DNA from: Lathyrus oleraceus
Lineage: Eukaryota > Streptophyta > Magnoliopsida > Fabales > Fabaceae
Assembly (NCBI RefSeq): GCF_024323335.1
Contig: NC_066581.1
Coordinates: 440,287,816-440,351,815 of the forward strand
Direction of reading: 5' to 3'
DNA: 64,000 bases
The position numbers and the translations under genes were made by a program. Each line of letters starts with the position of its first letter. The first letter of the stretch is position 1. The notes below the pieces were generated by a model that did no database searches, was not told the origin of the DNA, and saw only the letters and a program-made list of their open reading frames with translations. Shown here in pieces: positions 12,481 through 24,535 of the stretch.

Positions 12481-15400
12481 AGGTCATTCTAGCCGGAGAA
12501 GTGAAGTTTAGAAATCTTCATCTCGACGCGGTAGAATGGACTTAAATAACAGTAATGAGACAAATTTTGGTCCCTAAGAGACCTCATGATGCAAATGTAT
12601 GCATGCAAAGGACAAAATTCTGTGGGGAATATGATTCACACAGAAGAAAAGACGATCCATCGGAGTAGTACACTCACCAGGAACAGAGACTCTAACAAGA
12701 CTCTATGGGGATAATAAAAGAAAAAGAAATGTGTGAACAAGACACGACTCCAAACTGGGGAAAAACAAAACTGACATAACGTGATCAAAACACGACTCTG
12801 ATTAAGGAAAACAGAAAAACAGACTGGAGAATTCACTGGGGAGTGAAGGACTCACACTGGGGAAAAGAATTCCAAAGGAAAATAAATCCGTCGGAGAGAT
12901 ACAAGCTGACTCCTGGGGAGAAGCAAAAAGGAAATTCCACTAAGGGAAGCAACAAAGAAATGAGATGTTACCGGGCATAAGGGTAACAAAACAAGAAAAT
13001 CTGACTCCACAGGGGGACCGAGGTCATAATAGGGAGCAGAAAGGAAGGAACACCAAGGATACCGGTTACTGGGTATATAATAGGTGACCGACCAAAGCGT
13101 GAATTGGATTTCACTTCCAAAACACTCATCATCCTGAAGAGAGCTAGAAAAGCAAACTTGTTTATAGGATGGATATTCAATTCCACAAGGAAAATGAATC
13201 TTACTCTGAGGGGAAAACAATCAAAAGATTGACTCAAGAGCGTACGAGATATAATATCCATTACCGTCAGAACGTGGATAGAATACTCAGAGGAGACATA
13301 TTATTCATTACCGGCAGACCGTGAATAATATACTCGAAAGGAAAATTATCCTGAACCGGTTACTGGGTTGTTTATAGGATAAGATCCGAAGACGTGAATT
13401 GGTTTTCACTTCCAAAACAACTCATCATCCGAAAGGAGGGCTTGAAAAAGCAAATCGACTTACAGGATGGACATTCGAATCCACAACGGGAAAACGAATC
13501 TTACTCAACTGGGGACACAAACCCAAAGAGTGCATGAGATATAATATCCATTACCGGCAGACCGTGGATAAGATACTCGCAATGAGATATATTATCTATT
13601 ACCGTCAGAACGTAGATAATAAACTCGCATGGTAAGAAACACCAGGGATACCGGTTACTGGGCATATAATAGGTGATCTACCGAAACGTGAATTGGATTT
13701 CACTTCCAAAACACTCATCATCCAAAACACAAACTGGTTAAAGGATGGACATTCGATTCTACAAAGAATACGAATCTTGCTCAGTTGGGGAAAATCAACA
13801 AAGGATTCCAACTAAAGAGCGCATGAGATATATTATTCATTACCGGCAGACCGTGAATAATACACTCGAAAGGAAAAGACACCAGAGATACCGGTTACTG
13901 GGTATATAATAGGTGACTAACCAAAAAGAGAGACAATCGATACCAAGCATACGGGTAAACGAAAGACAACTCAAGGGATAAATTGCAAGCATCCGGCAAT
14001 TATCCAACAACAAGAAATATTCGACTCCGCAAAGGGAAATAACGAACCTTACTCGACCGGGGAAACACAAAAGGCTTCGACTGAAGAGTGCATGAGATAT
14101 ATTATTCATTACCGGCAGACCGTGAATAATATACTCGCATGGAAGACTATCCACAACCGGTTACTGGGTTAATAAAGGATAAATCAACCGAAAAGAAAGG
14201 CATCGGGATACCAAACTAGGTATATAATGATAACCAATCAAAAAGGGCAACAGACATTACCAACAAAAGGGTAAATGAAAGGCGATCTGCTGAGGATAAT
14301 TTGCGAGCATCCGACAATTATCGACAGAAGACTAGCTGGGGATGCATTGATAAAGAATCAATGATCCAGGGACAAATCACTAGCATACGGTGAAAGGACC
14401 CACTGGGGATAAAATTGCTAGCATACGGCAATTATCCACAAAAACTTGCTAGGGACATAAGTGCTGATCTGAGCAACTTATCCAAGCAAAGGAAAATCAT
14501 CATCAAAGACTAGATGAAGATAACCACAAAATTAGGGTTTACATCTACCGAATACGGGGTAGAAGACCAACAACTCCACGTGGGGATAGAACAAATCACA
14601 AATCCGCACGGGAAACCAAAATAGGGTTTATAACAAACCACAAACTGCTGGAGAGCAGGAAAATATAGGGTTTACAACTACCGGGTAGTAGGTAGAAGAC
14701 CAAAACTCTGGCTGGAGAATAAAAGGTGTATAACCACAAACTGTCAAGAAAGCCAGGAAAAGTAGGACTTATAACTACCGGTATGAGGGTAGAGGCCCAA
14801 AAACATTCCGCTGGGGAACAACCCACTGGGAAACACAAGATATTTGACAAATAGCCAATTCGGGAATGATCCGAAAAGACAGACTGAATCAAGACACGTC
14901 CTAATGAGGATATAACTCAAGTAGGAAAATCCATCCCAATATATGTGTTGGGAGGAAACGGAAGAAACCGTCATCCACGAGGATATATCTCAGTGGGGAA
15001 CTGCAGAAGGAAAGACAACATTTTCTGCTTATGGGGCTGACTCTATATGGAGAGATTTATAACACCCGACATCTGCTTGGGGAGATCTGTAAAGAGATCC
15101 ATATCACCCGTTGCAGGAGACACGACAAACAAAAGATATATGGCGAAAAATGCAACATGAATATCTGAATGTTTATGAATATGCATGAATATGCGTGATT
15201 TATGTTTGATGAATGCTGACAAAACAGACAATTCTAACACAAACAGGTCCAGGAACCAACGTCCGGTATTATACTTCCAGGGGAAAAACCAGCTGGAGAG
15301 CCAAATCTGCGGAGATCTATATGCTGAGAAAGCAAAGATCTGCAGGTACTGCTGAAAAAGCAGAGAATCAGAAATATCAGGAAACAACCCAATCCAGGGT

Positions 15401-17136
15401 ACAGAAAGTCACAACGGGCAAGACAGCCACCAAGACAAATCTGTAGGGGGACAAGAGAAAACCCAAAGATATCTGCAAGGGATCCCAGTGTCAACTGAGA
15501 AACAAAAGGTGCATTGCACAAGCACGACTGCTGTAGAAGCAAATCCACACAACTCCACTGGGGGAACAACCCACTGAGGGAGAATGATATCATCCAAATA
15601 GAGTGTAACTGCACAAGCAACTCTATTGGGGAAAACTGTCGGCTACTCTCTTGGGAACAAACCACTGAGGGAGGACAGATCAGACAAGTAGATTCTGCAA
15701 CGAACCACTCCTCTTGGGGAGAATATACAAAAGCAAACTGATCACAACAAGTAGATTCTGCAATATAAGCCACTTTACTGAGGATCACAAACAGTCAGGA
15801 AATTAATCCGTTCACTGGAGGCTGAAGCCATCATCCGACCATATCGGGGGTTGAAGGAGTAATCAACAGGCGAAACTGCCACAACAAACAATCTGCAGAC
15901 TAAGCTGAGGAAAAGATGATTGAAATACTGGGATGCCAACCCAATCAACCACGGAGTAGGAAAATAAATCCTGCTCTGCTGGAGAGAATAACTCTGATGG
16001 AGAGATAGCAACAATTCCGTAGACGACTTCGCCGGGGAAAGGGTAAAGTACCGGGTATCAAACCACTGACTTACCGAGTCTTTAAAGAGAAAGTGATCGT
16101 GCTGAGGAAACAGACAATTCCGCTGGCAACACTGCATGGGGAAAAGCGGTAACAACTCCATTTGCAACCCTGGTGGGGATATTAATAACAGCTTTACTCG
16201 CGACTCCGAGGGGAGTATCAGTCAATCAGTTATACTCATGTCTGCGCTGAGGAGACAAATAAAGTCTGGGGCAGACGACCCACTGGAGAAAGTGACAGGG
16301 CACCAGGATGACAAACCATCAACCGCCGAAGCTTCTCAAGAAAACACCCATGCTAGGGAAAACTGCTGCTGGAGAAAACAAAGTCTTCAACAACAAATCA
16401 CTTGCGACTGTACTGGGGAACAACCCCAACAACAACTTTGTTTGGGGAACAACCCCAACAAAGGTCTGAAGAAAGAAGATACCATCAAACCAGGAATATG
16501 AACAAATGTCTTACCTGTTGGGAATCATGCCACCCTCGGGAGAGCACTGAAATATTCTTGAGTATCCTTTCAATCTTGTGAATGTTCACTTTGTATAAAA
16601 CAACAAATTTGGAAAAATTTGATTTGTTTAAAACAATGACATTTTATCAATTTAAAACATGCAAAACATTTGTTGAATTGAAACAAATAAGAGTGCAAAT
16701 AATTGGATAAAAAGCTCAAATTGATTTGATGGGATGGTAGTCTGCAAATGGCAACACTCCATAGATCTGTACAAATTTGAAATCAGTGATATATATTGGA
16801 AGAGGGCTACATTGAACATAATGATCCTTTCTCTACCAATTTGAATCTCGATGTATCCGAAGCTTCAGTTGACGACGAATCGAGAATCTTCTGACGAAAT
16901 GACGACTGATAAACCAGAAAGTCTTGTCAGGATGCAGTTACTTGCCAAATCCCTAATTTTTGCCTAGATTGCCCCAGGGTGAGGTACTCAATCTAGCGGG
17001 ATGCAAATATTCTCTTTTTTTCAAGTCTCTAATTTTTGCCTGGATTACCCTCGCGGGTTCTCCACCGAGACGCTCATTTTTGCCTAAGCCGCCCTTTCTG
17101 GTTTTCAACTTAGCTAGCTATTCTGTTTTTTCATTT

Positions 17137-17137
<1 letters not shown>
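12481..17137 (-). repeat. Ogre-1 3' UTR with hairpin arrays
   Basis: A non-coding stretch of about 4.7 kb. Between 12960 and 14800 it holds at least six copies of a long covarying hairpin (13255-13280, 13298-13331, 13545-13570, 13590-13621, 13831-13862, 14098-14133) and over ten copies of a shorter ACC/GGT hairpin (for example TGTTACC/GGTAACA at 12966-12988 and ATACC/GGTAT at 13059-13076). From 14900 to 16500 the repeats become irregular, dominated by CAACTC-n-CTGGGGA motifs. ORFs of up to 184 codons lie on the sense strand but do not align as proteins between elements. Confidence 0.85.
17048..17057 (-). other. GNRA-type mini-hairpin, Ogre-1
   Basis: Sense CCCGCGAGGG: the stem CCC/GGG is as in Ogre-2 and Ogre-3, but the loop is GCGA instead of GAAA, still fitting GNRA. 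The second copy (17092-17101) has lost pairing. Confidence 0.4.

Positions 17138-17174
<37 letters not shown>
17138..17174 (-). repeat. Poly(A) run of 37 (sense) after the pol stop
   Basis: Thirty-seven T on the plus strand, 15 bp past the integrase stop codon on the sense side. The equivalent sites in Ogre-2 and Ogre-3 have only short A-rich text, so this is an expansion specific to this copy. Confidence 0.95.
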
Positions 17175-17176
<2 letters not shown>

Positions 17177-17189
17177 ATATACTTTTTTT

Positions 17190-20100
17190 TTAGGCAAAGT
17201 ATCTCTTGACTGCATCTGAATTCACAGGACGAGTGAAATCCTCCCCATCCATTGTTGTAAGCATCAAAGCTCCGCCTGAAAAGGCTCTCTTAACAACATA
17301 TGGACCCTCGTAGTTTGGAGTCCACTTGCCCCTGGAATCGGGCGCGAAAGACAAAACTTTCTTGAGCACAAGGTCACCTTCTCGGAACACGCGAGGCTTG
17401 ACCTTCTTGTCGAATGCTTTCTTCATTCTCTGCTGATACAACTGACCATGGCACATGGCAGTCAATCTCTTCTCTTCGATCAAATTCAGTTGGTCATAAC
17501 GACTCTGAATCCATTCAGCATCAGTCAACTTGGCTTCCATCAAGACTCTCATTGATGGGATCTCCACCTCTACTGGGAGAACGGCTTCCATGCCATAAAC
17601 AAGAGAGAAAGGGGTTGCCCCTGTTGAAGTGCGTACAGACGTACGATATCCATGCAAAGAAAATGGCAGCATCTCATGCCAATCTTTGTACGTAACAGTC
17701 ATCTTCTGGATAATTCTCTTGATATTCTTGTTAGCAACTTCAACAGCCCCATTCATTTTAGGTCTGTAAGGAGAGGAATTATGGTGTGCAATCTTGAATT
17801 CAGCGCACAACTCATCCATCATCTTGTTATTCAGATTGGATCCATTATCAGTAATGATCCTCTCTGGCACACCATAACGGCAAATCAGCTGGTTCTTGAT
17901 AAACTTCACAACCACCTGCCTGGTTACATTTGCGTATGAAGCGGCTTCAACCCATTTGGTGAAGTAATCAATTGCTACGAGAATAAACCGATGTCCATTG
18001 GACGCTTTCGGCTCAATCATGCCGATCATGTCGATTCCCCACATAGAGAAAGGCCATGGTGATGAAATCACATTTAGAAGTGTCGGAGGAATATGAATCT
18101 TATCCGCATAAATTTGACACTTGCGACATTTCTTCACATACTTGCAACAGTCAGACTCCATTGTCAGCCAATAGTAGCCTGCTCTCAACATTTTCTTAGC
18201 CATGGCATGTCCATTGGAATGAGTACCAAATGAACCCTCATGGACCTCAGTCATCAACAGGTTTGCTTCCTGTCTATCCACGCATCTGAGCAAAACCATA
18301 TCGAAATTTCTCTTGTACAGCACTTCTCCACTGAGGTAGAAACTGCCTGACAACCTTCTCAAAGTTTTCCTATCTTTCACAGATGCCCCAGGCGGGTAGA
18401 CCTGGTTCTGGAGGAAATTCTTGATATCGAAATACCAAGGCTTGTCATCTTTCACTTCTTCGATTGCAAATATGTGAGCGGGTCTATCCAAGCGCATCAC
18501 AGTAATGTTGGGGACATCATTCCACCATCTGACAACAATCATGGAAGCAAGCGTAGCAAGGGCATCTGCCATCCGATTATCCTCTCGAGGAATATGATAA
18601 AATTCAACTTCTGTAAAGAAAGTTGAAATTCTCCTTGCATAATCTCTGTATGGGATGAGACCTGGTTGATTCGTCTCCCATTCACCCTTGATCTGATTGA
18701 CAACCAAAGCTGAATCACCATAGACATCAAGATACTTGATCCTCAAGTCAATGCATTCTTCAAGTCCCATAATACAGGCTTCATACTCCGCCATATTATT
18801 CGTGCATTTGAAAGTTAGCCTTGCTGTAAACGGAATGTGCGATCCCTGGGGATTAATGATCACTGCCCCAATTCCATTTCCATATTGATTAACAGCGCCA
18901 TCAAACACCATCGTCCATCTGGAACCAGGTTTTGGACCTTCATCAAGTGTAGGCTCATCGCAATCTTTCATCTTCAAATACAGAATTTCCTCGTCAGGGA
19001 AGTCATACTGAACAGACTGATGATCTTCAATCGGCTGGTGCGCTAGATGGTCAGCCAAGATACTACCTTTGATGGCTTTCTGAGCTCGATACTCGATATC
19101 ATACTCAGACAATAACATCTGCCAACGGGCAATCCTCCCAGTTAAAGCAGGCTTCTCGAAGATATACTTAATTGGATCCATTCTGGATATCAACCAAGTT
19201 GTATGATTTATCATGTACTGGCGCAAACGCTTAGCAGCCCAAGCTAAAGCACAGCACGTCTTCTCAAGCATAGAGTACCGAGACTCACAATCAGTAAACT
19301 TCTTACTGAGGTAGTAGATAGCAAATTCCTTCTTCCCTGATTCATCTTGTTGACCGAGTACACAACCCATCGAGTCTTCAAGAACTGTTAAGTACATAAT
19401 CAGAGGTCTTCCTTCTACTGGCGGAGACAAAATCGGAGGTTCGGACAGATAATCTTTGATACTGTCGAAAGCTTTCTGGCAATCCTCGGTCCAATCATGA
19501 GACTGATCTTTCTGGAGGAGCTTGAATATCGGCGCACATGTGGCAGTCATGTGGGATATAAATCTGGAAATATAGTTCAAGCGGCCAAGAAAACCTCGGA
19601 CTTGCTTCTCAGTTTTGGGTGCAGGCATCTCTTGTATTGCTTTGACCTTTGCAGGATCAACCTCAATACCTCTTTCACTTACCACAAAACCCAACAACTT
19701 GCCGGAACGGACTCCAAAAGTACATTTGTTCGGATTCAGACGAAGCTGGAATTTCCTCAAACGCTGGAAAAGCTTCAACAAATGCTCAATATGCTCAACT
19801 TCCGTTCGGGACTTAGCAATCATATCATCAACATAGACTTCTATCTCCTTGTGCATCATATCATGAAACAAGGTAGTCATAGCTCGTTGATACGTGGCTC
19901 CGGCGTTCTTCAAACCGAAGGGCATCACTCGATAACAGAATGTTCCTCAAGGTGTGATGAATGTTGTCTTCTCCATATCCTCTGGTGCCATCTTGATTTG
20001 ATTATATCCGTAAAATCCGTCCATAAAGGAAAAGACTTTGAATTTAGCTGTATTGTCTACCAACATGTCAATGTGTGGTAGAGGAAAATCGTCTTTTGGA

Positions 20101-20652
20101 CTAGCTTTGTTCAAATCTCTGTAATCAACGCACATACGGACTTTTCCGTCCTTCTTAGGAACAGGCACAATATTGGCCACCCATAGAGGATATGTCGAAG
20201 TCACCAGAAACCCCGCATCAATTTGCTTCTGAACTTCCTCTTTGATCTTCACTGCCATATCTGGATGAGTTCTTCTGAGCTTCTGCTTCACAGGCACGCA
20301 TTCAGGCTTCAAAGGCAGGAAATGTTGCACAATATCTGTATCTAAACCCGGCATGTCTTCATAGGACCAAGCAAAGATATCTGAATATTCTCTTAGCAAG
20401 CTGATCAAATCTTCCTTAACAGACTCTTCAAGAAGTGCCCCAATCTTCACCAGGCGAACACAATCCTCAGACCCCAAGTTGACTGTTTCCAAGTCTTCGA
20501 GATGCGGCTGAATGATCTTCTCTTCGTGCTCAAGGAGACGAGTGATCTCATCAGGAATCTCTTCAACATCATCTTCCTCTGCCTTAAATACAGGGAATTC
20601 AAAATTGGGAGATGGCGTTGGATCATTATGTTCAATGGGTTTTAGGATCAAC
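17190..20652 (-). pseudogene. Ogre-1 pol exon 2: RT, RNase H, archaeal RNase H, integrase (one stop)
   Basis: This encodes the polymerase part of the polyprotein. It has a 5' linker (PIEHNDPTPSPNFEF), RT with DFPLPHID, FGLKNAGATYQ and active-site YVDD (near 19830), a degenerate gypsy RNase H, then a second, archaeal-type RNase H. The latter keeps its acidic residues in FDGAVNQ (near 18900), NNMAEYEA, YGDSA and REDNRMADA. Integrase follows, with an HHCC finger (HEGSFGTHSNGH...CRKC), D/D/E in GIDMIG, TDNGSN and NGAVEVAN, and the C-terminal NYEGPYVV. The only break is TGA at 19947-19949, where relatives have TGG (Trp). The dual RNase H marks the Tat clade. Translation needs removal of the intron at 20653-20932. 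Start is the splice acceptor, not an ATG. Confidence 0.95.
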
Positions 20653-20932
20653 CTGCATAATGATTTTGGTTAAGAAAAACTTCAGAATTTAAACAAACAA
20701 ATCATTATGCAGATGAAAAAATGTTGCTTTATTGCTTTTTGTTTTTGTTTTTATGGTTTTTTGTGATCACTGATTTCATAAAGAAAAGCAAAAAGTGAAA
20801 ACAAAGGAAAAACAAATGTTTAACAATGCGAAAATTGAATGAAAACATCATTGTATATATGCTTCGCCAACAATGTCATCACTTCTCCTTTTGGCATGGG
20901 AGAAGGGTTTTAAACAAAAGTGAACAATTTAC
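20653..20932 (-). other. Ogre-type pro-RT intron, Ogre-1
   Basis: Donor GTAAAT begins at 20932, overlapping the stop that ends the gag-pro frame. The acceptor is ATTATGCAG ending at 20653. Removal of 280 nt joins two codon bases to one (phase 2) and continues the frame into the RT linker. An intron between pro and RT is established for Ogre. A perfect 14 bp inverted repeat, CTGCATAATGATTT at 20653-20666 and AAATCATTATGCAG at 20699-20712, with a 32 nt loop, encloses the acceptor. Confidence 0.85.
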
Positions 20933-23900
20933 TCTGATCTATGGATAACTGTAGGAACATCTACAGCGACCCAATTGTGGCAGACACCACCAGGAATAAC
21001 AAAATTGTTCAAGTCTTCTGCATCTTCTTCTTCAATGATAGCGGCAGCTTCCTCTTCTACAGGTTGATCGGCATGGATGAATCCTCCACTGGTGAACAGA
21101 CCTTGCTCAATGCATGCCCCAGAACCATAGCCAATGCCAGCCCGGGATCGGTTATCTTCAAGTTCAAGCACTTTCCCTAAACCAGCAACTGCACCACATT
21201 CGATGGCCAGCTTAGCATCACGGTAGGAAGTGAATGAAGGAGACTTCTTCTCGATTGGTTTATCAATAGATAAAGCTTGGAACTGAGTTCCAACTTCATC
21301 TTCAGCATCAATGTACGAGAAAGAAGACAGATGACTGACCAGGAGAGCCTTTTCTCCCCCTACTACAACCAGTTTCTTGTTTTTGACAAACTTCAGCTTC
21401 TGGTGTAGGGTGGATGTCACGGCGCCAGCCTCGTGAATCCATGGTCTGCCTAAGAGACAACTGTAAGATGGGTGAATATCCATTACTTGAAAAGTGATCT
21501 GGAAATCACTTGGTCCAATCTTGATTGGGAGATCAACTTCCCCAATCACGGTCTTGCGTGACCCATCAAAAGCTTTAACAACAACCCCACTCTGCCTCAT
21601 AGGAGGACCTTGATATGACAGACGAGAGAGTGTGGATTTTGGCAATACATTAAGAGAAGATCCAGTGTCCACTAGCACATTGGACATTGCATCAGATTTA
21701 CAGTTCATAGATATGTGTAAAGCCATGTTGTGGTCTCTTCCCTCCTCAGGGAGATCAGCGTCACAAAAGCTCAAAGTGTTGCAAGCGGTAATGTTTGCAA
21801 CAATACTATCAAATTGTTCCAGGGTGACGTCATGATCAACGTACGCCAAGTCCAAGACTTTCTGCAGAGATTCCCGATGGGGCTCTGAATTCAGCAATAG
21901 AGAAAGAATGTAAATCTTGGAGGGCGTGTGTAGAAGCTGGTCTACAATATTGTACTCACTCTTTCTGATGAGCCTCAGCATCTCATCAGATTCTTCATCA
22001 ACAATGCCACTCGGGCCACCTGAAGAAACAGGAGTCTTTTGTACAGATGAGGAGGGTTTGGCAACATCAAGTGCCGGATTCTGAACATTCACAGCATTCC
22101 CTACAGGGTGCACAACAGTGTCAGAAGCAGTAGCCTTAGCAGGCGCAGAAAATACACGACCGCTTCGGGTCAACCCACTAACATCAGCAATATTAGTTAC
22201 AGACGTTGGAGGCAAAGGTATCTCAACCCCATCCTGAACAGCAACAGGATTGTACCGGAATGGCACAGCTCTATCAGATGAATAGGGCACAGGGCCAGCT
22301 GGTTTAATAATCAGAGAAGGTGAAGCCTTAGGCTTGTTGCTATTGTAACGAATAACAACAGGCTCAGGCAATTTGAACACCGGGGAGATGACACTCACTT
22401 CGGGCTCGACTGTATCAACATTGCGATTCTGGAGAATCTCAATGGTACCTTCATTCAACATCTTCTGAAGTTCTCGGCGAACCTGGTCACAACCCAAGCG
22501 ATTGACCGAGCAGACGCGGCACTTGTCGTGGTTATGCTCCAAATAGCTGTGCTGACACAACATCTTATGTAAATCAACCAACGACTGCCTGATGTGGCTG
22601 ACATACTTAACCTTGTACTTCCCAAGGTCCTCCTGGATCATGTTTACAGACTTCCCATGCGAAGGCAATGGGTTCCTTGTGACATTCGGATTGGAGTCTT
22701 CAAAACTCAGGATTCCACTTCTCATAAGGTCTTGAACCTTATTCTTCAGCGGGAAACAGTTCTCAACGTTATGGCCCGGAGCACCGGAATGGTAGATACA
22801 ATGCTGGTCTGGTTTGTACCACCATTGCGGATTTGCAGGAATAGCAGGAGGATCCCTGGGAGAAACCAATTTCCTCTCCAACAAGGAGGGATAAAGCTCT
22901 GCATATGACATCGGAATCGGATCAAAGCTGATCTTCTTCCTATCATAGTTCATGTTAGCTTGGTTGGTTGTACTTCCACGAGGCTGGTAGGCCTGTTGCT
23001 GTGGACGCTGCTGTTGTTGATACTGCGGTGGTGGATATTGCTGCTGATGCTGATACTGTTGAGCATTATCCTTGAATACAGGCGCTACATGAGCCACCTG
23101 GTGCTGATGGCTGGAATGTCGTGCAGGCTTCCTCTGAGCAGAGGGTCTTCTTTGTTTCGGCTGAGACTGCACGACATGTGCTTCACCTTCTTTCCTCTTA
23201 AACGCCCCATATCGCTTAGAGGAAGAACCATCATCTTTAGCCAACCGTCCTTCGCGGACACCTTCTTCAAGACGCATCCCCATGTTCACCATCTCGGTGA
23301 AATCAGAGGGAGCGCTGGCCACCATTCTCTCATAGTAAAATGAACCAAGAGTTTTCAGAAAAATCTTGGTCATCTCTTTCTCTTCTAATGGTGGAGTGAT
23401 TTGAGCTGCTAGCTCACGCCATCTCTGGGCGTACTCCTTGAACGATTCCTTGTCCTTTTGTGACATAGCCCTGAGTTGATCTCTGTCAGGCGCCATGTCA
23501 ACATTGTATTTATATTGCTTGACGAAAGCTTCGCCAAGGGCATTGAAAGAGCGGATGTTGGCACTGTCCAGACTCATGTACCAACGGAGAGCAGCACCAG
23601 ACAAACTGTCTTGGAAGTAGTGGATCAAGAGTTGATCGTTGTCGGTCTGCGTGGACATCTTCCTGGCATACATGACCAAGTGTGCCAAAGGACAAGTGTT
23701 CCCTTTATATTTTTCAAAGTCTGGGACCTTGAACTTAACAGGTATCTTAACACCGGGAACTAGACAAAGTTCGGCTGCAGACTTGCCGAAGAGATCTTTG
23801 CCTCTAAGAGTCCTCAATTCCTTTCTCAGCTCAAGGAATTGATCGTTCATTGCATCCATTTTCTCGTGAACATCTGAGCCCTCAGAAGCTTCAGAGTGAT

Positions 23901-24234
23901 AGATGGTGTTGTCTACCCTAGGCATGGTATGCACGACAGGAGGAACGGGAATAGGGACCGGGCTAGACGCCGGCATTTGAGCAAAGGTAGGAGCTGGCAG
24001 ATCAGGCATAAAGCCTGGAGGCATCCCCCAAGGAAAACCGGGAGGCATGGCATTGGGCTGATGGGCACTGACAGGCACCGTTGATGTAGCCACTTCAGAT
24101 ATAACCGTCCGCTGAACCGGAGTTGCAGGCTGAGGAGCAGGCTGATTCTGGGCAGCAAGAAGTTGCTCCATCAAAGCGCCAAGTCTGGCGACTTCATCTC
24201 TCAGACTCTGGTTCTCTTGTTCCAACTGCTCCAT
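20933..24234 (-). CDS. Ogre-1 gag-protease (exon 1 of the polyprotein)
   Basis: Open throughout, about 1100 codons. The N-terminus (from ATG at 24234) is a short coiled coil (MEQLEQENQSLRDEV) and a Pro-rich linker. Then comes the capsid-like region (KFKVPDFEKYKGNTCPLAHL, LSGAALRWYM, FKEYAQRWREL), a Gln-rich basic stretch, and a variant zinc knuckle CIYHSGAPGHNVENC (C-x2-H-x5-H-x4-C rather than CCHC). The aspartic protease has DTGSS intact in VLVDTGSSLNVLP (near 21655) followed by CLLGRPWIH. The frame runs into the intron donor. Gag forms the particle and the protease matures it. The open frame is conserved about 23 codons upstream of this ATG (24235-24303). No disabling change is visible. Confidence 0.93.
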
Positions 24235-24303
24235 GATTCTGGCAGAGTTGACTCTTGTATAATACCGGTGAGTCAGCTTGTCTTCAAAATAAATGAAGAG
24301 CAA
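24235..24303 (-). other. Conserved open frame upstream of the gag ATG, Ogre-1
   Basis: In frame with gag and without an ATG, this reads FIYFEDKLTHRYYTRVNSARI. The same segment occurs in Ogre-2 and Ogre-3, and HRYFTRRNKPRM occupies the same place in Tat-4. Between Ogre-1 and Ogre-2, three of four changes over the YYTRV codons are synonymous. It is probably translated, through an upstream exon or a non-ATG start. Confidence 0.5.
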
Positions 24304-24535
24304 AGGTTAGAACCAGAAGACCAGAAAACAAAGGAGTACCTGTTTATGCAAGAATGATGCATGAAATGCTTGTGCAAATGCTTTGTTTTCAAGGAACCCT
24401 TAGGGTATTTGTTTGCAATATTTTGAATATTTAAACATTTTAATTGCTCATGGAAAATATTTCATTCAAAATATTAAAAACAAAGAAATACAGCATTTTT
24501 TTGATTCATTACAAAGAGAAAAGGTAAATGACATC
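24304..24535 (-). other. Spacer between ORF1 and gag, Ogre-1
   Basis: An AT-rich spacer of about 230 bp that includes in-frame stops separating ORF1 from gag. Nothing else recognisable. Confidence 0.7.

Noticed and set aside
15234..15788. 184-codon sense ORF in the Ogre-1 3' UTR
   Set aside because: Composition follows repeated TCCCCAG-type DNA motifs, and the equivalent positions in Ogre-2 and Ogre-3 have different frames and stops.
19497..20081. 194-codon ORF on the plus strand, opposite RT
   Set aside because: It is the antisense of a conserved RT and integrase-bearing frame. No domain, and its length reflects codon bias of the real gene.
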